Assembly (NCBI RefSeq): GCF_000213055.1 | Contig: NZ_CM001165.1 | Span: 7,061,445-7,125,444 of the forward strand | Reading direction: 5' to 3' | DNA: 64,000 nucleotides | From: Streptomyces sp. Tu6071 | Lineage (GTDB): Bacteria > Actinomycetota > Actinomycetes > Streptomycetales > Streptomycetaceae | Notes under the pieces: generated by a model | Database searches by the model: none | Seen by the model: only the letters and a program-made list of their open reading frames with translations | What the model was told of the DNA's origin: nothing | Part shown: positions 60,201-64,000 of the stretch, in pieces | Numbering within the stretch: position 1 is the stretch's first letter | How the letters are laid out: every line of letters begins with the position of its first letter | Position numbers and translations under genes: made by a program

Positions 60201-63200
60201 GTCACCTTGAGGAACTGGTCGTTCTTGAGCGTGCCCTTGTCGAAGACGTTGATCCGCTGCTCGAAGAGCTGGCCGTTGCCGTTGTAGAGGTGGTACTCGT
60301 TCGCGCGCCCGCCGCCGTTGAACGTCAGGCGGTAGTTGCCGTCCGCCTGGTGGGCGAAGGTGTGCGTGCCCGCCGGTACGGGGGCCATGTCGCCGTCGAG
60401 CAGGACGTGGGTGTCCGTCCGGACGAAACGGGTGCCGACACCGTCCGTGAGCTGCACGACGTCGAAGTGGCCGCCGCCCGCGTGGTCGGTGACACGGAAG
60501 GTGTGCGCGCCCGCGCCGGGGGGCGCGATCGTGTAGTCGTGGGCGCCCGCGGGCCCGAAGAGCCGTACCTGGCCGTCCGCGCCCGTGATCCGGTGGCCGC
60601 CGCCCGGCCTCGCGGTGACCGTCACGTCGTCCACAAGGTTCATGTCCCGGCTGTACAGCGCCAGGTGTCCGCCCGGGTGTACGTGGATGCCCTCCCCGTT
60701 CGCGAGCACGTGGCCGACCTGGGCCTGCACGCTGCCGTCCGGTCGGTACAGCACCCTGCCGCCCGTGCCGGTGACGACGATGTGCCCGTCCGGGCGGGTG
60801 ACGACGGTCGCGTGCGGCACGGGTGTGCCGCCCGCGTCGACGACGCGCGGCGCCCCGCCGCCCACCGGCATGTGCGCGTACTCGTTGCCGGTGCCGAGCC
60901 GCACCACGTCGTGCGTGTGGGCGCCCTGCCCGTCGAAGACCGCGTGGTTGCCGCCCGCCTCGACCCGGAAGCTCCCGTCGCCCTGCCGCACGACGGTGTC
61001 GCCGGCCCCGAGGGACGGGTTCCCGCCCGCCGGGTCGGTGCGCAGCGGGCCGTTGAGGTGTGGATGACCGTGGAGCGCGAGCAGGTCGTGGGTGTGCGTG
61101 CCCGCGCCGTCGTAGACGTGGGTGAGGTGCGGGTTGGTGCCGTCCGGTACGTGGAAGTTCGTGCCGTGGACGGTGACGGTGCCGCGTGCGCCGCCGTTGA
61201 GGTCGACGCGGGTGACGGGGCCGGGGCCTGTGGGGCGCAGGGCGAGGTCGCCCGTGGTTCCGAGGGGGACGGCGTTGTGGGTGTGTGCGCCCTGGGGGCC
61301 GACGACGATGTGGTGGCCTGCGGGGTCGTCGATGCGGAAGCCGCCGCCGGTCTGGGGGGTGACGGTGGCTCCACGGAGCGTGGGGGGTGTGCCGTCGGCC
61401 GGGAGGTGGAGGTCGCGGCCGTTGAAGGCGGGGTGCTGGACGGAGAGCAGGTCGTGGGTGTGCGTGCCCGCCCCGTCGTAGACGTGCGCGAGGTGCGGGT
61501 TGGTGCCGTCCGGTACGTGGAAGTTCGTGCCGTGGACGGTGACGGTGCCGCGTGCGCCGCCGTTGAGGTCGACGCGGGTGACGGCGCCCGGCCCCGTGGG
61601 GCGCAGAGCCAGCTCGCCCGTGGCCCCGAGGGGGATCGCGTTGTGGGTGTGGGCGCCTTGCGGGCCGAAGACGACGTGGTGGCCGCCTGTGGGGTCGTCG
61701 ACGCGGAAGCCGCCGCCGGTCTGGGGAGTGACGGTGGCTCCGTGGAGGGTCGGCGGTGTGCCGTTGGTGGGGAGGTGGAGGTCGCGGCCGTTGAAGGCGG
61801 GGTGGTTGAGGGTGAGGGTGTCGTGGGTGTGGGTGCCGGTGGCGTTGTACACGTGGTGGCGGCCCGGGGCGGCGGCGGGGACGTGGAAGTCGGTGCCGTG
61901 CAGGGTGATCGGGCCGCGTGCGCCGCCGTTGAGGTCGACGCGGGTGACGGGGCCGGGGCCTGTGGGGCGCAGGGCGAGGTCGCCCGTGGTTCCGAGGGGG
62001 ATCGCGTTGTGGGTGTGTGCGCCCTGGGGGCCGACGACGATGTGGTGGCCGTTGGTCGGGTCGTCGACGCGGAAGCCGCCGCCGGTCTGGGGGGTGACGG
62101 TGGCGCCGTGGAGCGTCGGCGGCGTCCCGTCGGTGGGGAGGTGGAGGTCGCGGCCCGCGAAGCCCGGGTGCTGGAGCGAGAGGAGGTCGTGCGTCGGGGC
62201 GCCGTGCGCGTCGTACACGTGCGTGAGCCGCGGGTTGGTGCCGTCCGGCACGTGGAAGTCCGTGCCGTGCGCGGTGACGGGCCGCGCGTGGGCCGCCCCC
62301 GCCGCGTCCACCAGCGTGTGGCCGCCGCCCCCGGCGGGGGTGAGGACGAAGTCGTTGGTGCCGCCGAGCGGTACGACCGTGTGGGTACGGGCGCCGGTCG
62401 CGTCCACGACGACGTGGCTCTCGCCGTACTGGACGCGGAAGCCGCCGCCCGCCTGCGCGGTGACCTGCGCCTGCGGCGCGGGCGCCGGGGCCCCGTCCGG
62501 GCCGGTGAGGCCGAGCTGCTGCCCGTTCCTGCTCGGCAGCACGTGGATCTCGCCGCCCGCCCCGTCGCCGAGCCGCAGCCCGGAGCGCGTCGGCAGGCCC
62601 GTCGCCGGGTCGTAGAGCTGGAAGCCGCTGCCCGAGGGCATCCGTATCTCGTGCCCGACCATCCCCGGGACCCCGCCGGGCGCCGCGGCACCCGGCGAGG
62701 GCACGTGGCGCACAGTGTTCGGGACGAGCGAGTCGAGCGCGACGACGGCCCCGTGGAACTGGCCGCCCGAGAGTGTCACGAACCGTTCGTCGGAGAGCAC
62801 CCGCAGGCCCCCGCCGTCCTGCGGCGACACGTCCATGTGCCGGACCTCGACCGCGCTCACGCGCTGTTCCATGTGCACGATGCCGGGGGTCCCCGGGGTG
62901 TGCCCGGCGCGGACCGTCGCCGTCCACGCGCCGCCACCCGGCTGCACGGTGACCGCGGCGTGCCCGATGCCGCCCGTGCCGTCGGGGGTCATGTGGAGCT
63001 GGACCCCGTTCAGGCCCGGGACGTCGAGCGTCCTGGTGAGCGGGGCGGGGGCCGGGACGGACACGGCGGCGGAGGTGGAGGCGGTGGGCGGGTGGTGCGA
63101 GCCGCCGGGCAGCGACGTCAGCTCGACGTCGCCGCTGCCGCGTGTGCCGGGCGGGACGATCTCCATGGGCCCGGCCGGGGCGTAGTCGGTGGACGCCTCC

Positions 63201-64000
63201 AGGTAGTAGTTCCAGCGGTGCACGGTGCCGTCGCCGAGCGTCCGCTCGATCCGCAGGATGTCCCGGCCGCCCTCCTGGAGGTGGTGGGCCGTCACGCCGC
63301 TGAGGCCGCCGGTCTGCGTCACGGTGACGTCGGCGCGGGTGGCGCCCGTGCCGGGGCGCACGTCCACGACGACCCCGGGCAGCAGTTCGTCCATGTTGCG
63401 GAAGGTGTGCTGGAGGTCGTACTGGACCGTGTGCACCATGTTGACGCGGATCGTGCGCTGGGCGAGCGCCGAGAGGTCGACCAGTCCGCCCTTGCCCAGG
63501 TCGGCGATGAGCGAGCCGCTGCCGGGGAGCGCGAGCCCGCCGGTCGTCGCGGGCATCGGCGTGGGCTTCGCGTCGATGCCCGTGACCGAGCCATTGAGGT
63601 GGCCGAGGCCGTTCGCGCCGTCGCCCGCCCCGGCACCCGAGGACAGCGGCGGCACCGTGACCTGCCCGCCCCCGGGGACCGCCGTCACGTGCCCGGACGT
63701 CGCCGGGGCCTGGACCTGCGTCTGCCCCGGCTGGTGGACCGTGGGGGAGTGGACCTGCGCCGCCGGGGGCACCGTGGTGTCGCCGGTACGGACGGCGGGG
63801 GCGTCCACGTGCGCGACCGGCGGGGCGGCGGCGGACGTCGCGCCGACGGCGGGGATGTCGACGTGTCCGACCGGCGGCGCGGTGACCGGGGCGGAGGCGC
63901 CGGCCGAGGGTACGTCGACGCGGCTCACCGTGGGCGCGTTGATCTCCGTGCCCCGGCCCACGGCCGCGATGTCGACCCGCCCCACGGACGGCAGCGAGAC
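57251..64000 (-). CDS. Giant repeat protein, 5' end missing (2,249 residues in window)
   Basis: An open frame continues to the right edge at 64000 with no start. From the N-terminal side: Val/Pro-rich short repeats with (G/S)xVD(I/V)P(A/S)xG motifs (to about residue 110); a 'HTVQYDLQHTF' region; then long runs of Gly/His/Thr-rich beta repeats. Three units of 122 residues (61131-62231) are nearly identical. A YD/RHS-like Trp- and Gly-rich half follows, full of WTRFD and WSxxG motifs. The last 300 residues hold Gly/Ala-rich hydrophobic helices (near 57480-57960) and a QQNEQNGEPK end. No known toxin motif is visible. The architecture fits a secreted filament, a polymorphic-toxin carrier or a surface protein. 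It is coupled by GTGA to the AAA+ gene. Confidence 0.8.
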   Translation of the reverse strand, partial: VSLPSVGRVDIAAVGRGTEINAPTVSRVDVPSAGASAPVTAPPVGHVDIPAVGATSAAAPPVAHVDAPAVRTGDTTVPPAAQVHSPTVHQPGQTQVQAPATSGHVTAVPGGGQVTVPPLSSGAGAGDGANGLGHLNGSVTGIDAKPTPMPATTGGLALPGSGSLIADLGKGGLVDLSALAQRTIRVNMVHTVQYDLQHTFRNMDELLPGVVVDVRPGTGATRADVTVTQTGGLSGVTAHHLQEGGRDILRIERTLGDGTVHRWNYYLEASTDYAPAGPMEIVPPGTRGSGDVELTSLPGGSHHPPTASTSAAVSVPAPAPLTRTLDVPGLNGVQLHMTPDGTGGIGHAAVTVQPGGGAWTATVRAGHTPGTPGIVHMEQRVSAVEVRHMDVSPQDGGGLRVLSDERFVTLSGGQFHGAVVALDSLVPNTVRHVPSPGAAAPGGVPGMVGHEIRMPSGSGFQLYDPATGLPTRSGLRLGDGAGGEIHVLPSRNGQQLGLTGPDGAPAPAPQAQVTAQAGGGFRVQYGESHVVVDATGARTHTVVPLGGTNDFVLTPAGGGGHTLVDAAGAAHARPVTAHGTDFHVPDGTNPRLTHVYDAHGAPTHDLLSLQHPGFAGRDLHLPTDGTPPTLHGATVTPQTGGGFRVDDPTNGHHIVVGPQGAHTHNAIPLGTTGDLALRPTGPGPVTRVDLNGGARGPITLHGTDFHVPAAAPGRHHVYNATGTHTHDTLTLNHPAFNGRDLHLPTNGTPPTLHGATVTPQTGGGFRVDDPTGGHHVVFGPQGAHTHNAIPLGATGELALRPTGPGAVTRVDLNGGARGTVTVHGTNFHVPDGTNPHLAHVYDGAGTHTHDLLSVQHPAFNGRDLHLPADGTPPTLRGATVTPQTGGGFRIDDPAGHHIVVGPQGAHTHNAVPLGTTGDLALRPTGPGPVTRVDLNGGARGTVTVHGTNFHVPDGTNPHLTHVYDGAGTHTHDLLALHGHPHLNGPLRTDPAGGNPSLGAGDTVVRQGDGSFRVEAGGNHAVFDGQGAHTHDVVRLGTGNEYAHMPVGGGAPRVVDAGGTPVPHATVVTRPDGHIVVTGTGGRVLYRPDGSVQAQVGHVLANGEGIHVHPGGHLALYSRDMNLVDDVTVTARPGGGHRITGADGQVRLFGPAGAHDYTIAPPGAGAHTFRVTDHAGGGHFDVVQLTDGVGTRFVRTDTHVLLDGDMAPVPAGTHTFAHQADGNYRLTFNGGGRANEYHLYNGNGQLFEQRINVFDKGTLKNDQFLKVTHPTDGVTKPSWERVRLDGTGQPVAAPAIKKWYDAGTVDTKGLGNGRVKLTTHSGVELMERRPLPNGHVLDGYHSAAGVGSFGRFNQRGVWTEFDGAGTVVGSGTRHWGESGRSWFDVTGHTGTRVRHYQELPDGGHVLADVGHRPFSQSFSGDTRWTRFDSEFKKVAEGDRTWGPGRGFTDHLPHPETGVRVVAQEKFGRFNWSVDDVRRLHQTEFGADGVPKKDYTSWSAHGKENGRGVTLKDGGFLDSTRFAEQRPPRVFRWMMSPEYRAANLDHVPWLAKDGRLQMHTWTETGAGGVTHGVRFVSNNGTITDISRAGDLVRETRKPLDGKAVTTGDVAMPDGVAKQNGYLPWKQGDDGLKGHRTYQATDFDTTNLPTGVNAGDIRWQERFTNDLGDGNWYTPNAGKQWHVARMGLADGSVVDFRPPPGAAGREGRMGAGNDWTRYDHHGLVLSRQDTFPDPAGGANGIRITSQGMLDGTVRWSDGAGGGGIRRLNHHRGEVTPWGWDRESFQDFDAAGALVRDHRLLADGTVVDAWKNPAANTWHWNKIGADGEIKGFGNGVGDRVRQWFDRNGTRLPDFQPGAVFRDLDNNAGHIVQEIPVRPATTPHFQDSPYRVREYVQTPGGVHNPHVWKEYDNGIELGRKVELPDGSFLESEDWHKQWRRFGADGSSMIDERTIPGYVWHRDTFGRTTLTGRETNFTGILSEYRGFNRMWREPNRWEWGHTAGGVSTYTSFPYKAGQALAVDLIQEWLLDFGMNLAVYGIVAAATGTPFGWNEVGKAAFGATVGAGVKGAFSLGHFATFRGGPWKTGLSQVDQGNPYARRPNDDSWTAEFAGNEKVTRWRSGTYDWGVGLMTGAVSGFVTAAASSAIFGIKDANGNTVHLHGSDALLAGAVGMAGGVAGAVSLGVARTAMIQNFGGRFYHRGGVFDTFAVAGLGKLVDKTFANLYLSSTLQKQVFPGHDFYTGEQQNEQNGEPK
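61131..62231. repeat. Three near-identical 366-base tandem repeats inside the giant gene
   Basis: The anchor CCGCCGTTGA recurs at 61191, 61557 and 61923, exactly 366 bases (122 codons) apart. GGGTTGGTG, marking unit starts, is at 61131 and 61497, and again at 62232 after a one-codon insertion. Units are mostly identical at DNA level, including silent sites, which indicates recent duplication or gene conversion. Degenerate copies continue on both sides. Confidence 0.9.

Noticed and set aside
61131..62231. CRISPR or transposon origin of the 366-base repeats
   Set aside because: Units are in frame, tandem and part of one long coding sequence, with no terminal inverted repeats or transposase.

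Overview
The window is a high-GC actinobacterial chromosome segment, almost certainly Streptomyces. The evidence is strong third-codon-position G/C bias, many GTG starts, Shine-Dalgarno sequences of the GGAGG type, long G/C-rich hairpins between genes, DasR- and CebR-type operators, a DUF6480-like small membrane protein and Tat-exported proteins. I see no rRNA, tRNA, insertion sequence, integrase or CRISPR array.

Layout. (1) 1-8.7 kb: a divergent pair (a truncated minus-strand gene and a six-helix membrane protein with a carboxypeptidase-regulatory-like tail), an isolated cytochrome oxidase subunit I, a translationally coupled pair of exported proteins (VWA protein plus partner), a histone-H1-like winged-helix protein and a DUF4232-type lipoprotein. 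(2) 8.8-10.5 kb: a chitin pair (GH19 chitinase and AA10 LPMO) behind two DasR-like sites. (3) 10.7-21.5 kb: mostly single metabolic genes, namely photolyase, aldo/keto reductase, an SDR with a MerR-type leaderless promoter, an F420-type LLM enzyme, an SsuD-like monooxygenase behind a 36-residue leader peptide, an alpha/beta hydrolase, a PaaE-like reductase behind a TetR-type operator, small membrane and secreted proteins, and an SMP-30 protein.

(4) 21.6-41.6 kb: the most interesting catabolic region. Two oppositely oriented arms flank an IclR regulator. The minus arm runs from a Gfo/Idh/MocA oxidoreductase through a sugar ABC importer (binding protein and two permeases, no ATPase), an epimerase-like protein, a DapA-like aldolase and a 2-hydroxyacid dehydrogenase to an FAH-family hydrolase. 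A separately transcribed Tat-exported beta-helix protein lies at its head. The plus arm holds a class III aminotransferase, an enolase-superfamily enzyme, an amidohydrolase, an SDR, a second Tat-exported beta-helix paralogue and a GNAT protein. It starts from a clear promoter whose start site abuts IclR-type palindromes. I read the whole as a polysaccharide or sugar-acid utilisation locus of unknown substrate: extracellular depolymerisation by the beta-helix proteins, import, then dehydration, transamination and aldol cleavage inside the cell.

(5) 42-53 kb: a nucleotidyltransferase-fold protein, a secreted GH6-FnIII-CBM2 cellulase with a CebR-like box, a CitA/CitB-type two-component system divergent from an SsuBCA/TauABC-type importer, an RsbW-like ATPase, and a secreted GH18 chitinase with a DasR-like box inside its promoter.

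(6) 53.6-64 kb: an apparent three-gene minus-strand operon that I do not recognise as a described system. It comprises a giant protein (at least 2,249 residues, running off the window) with 122-residue near-identical tandem repeats, a GTGA-coupled fusion of a parallel beta-helix with a CbbX/EccA-type AAA+ ATPase, and a membrane-anchored ricin-type lectin. A secreted or contact-dependent giant-protein system handled by its own AAA+ factor is the best guess; this is inference from architecture.
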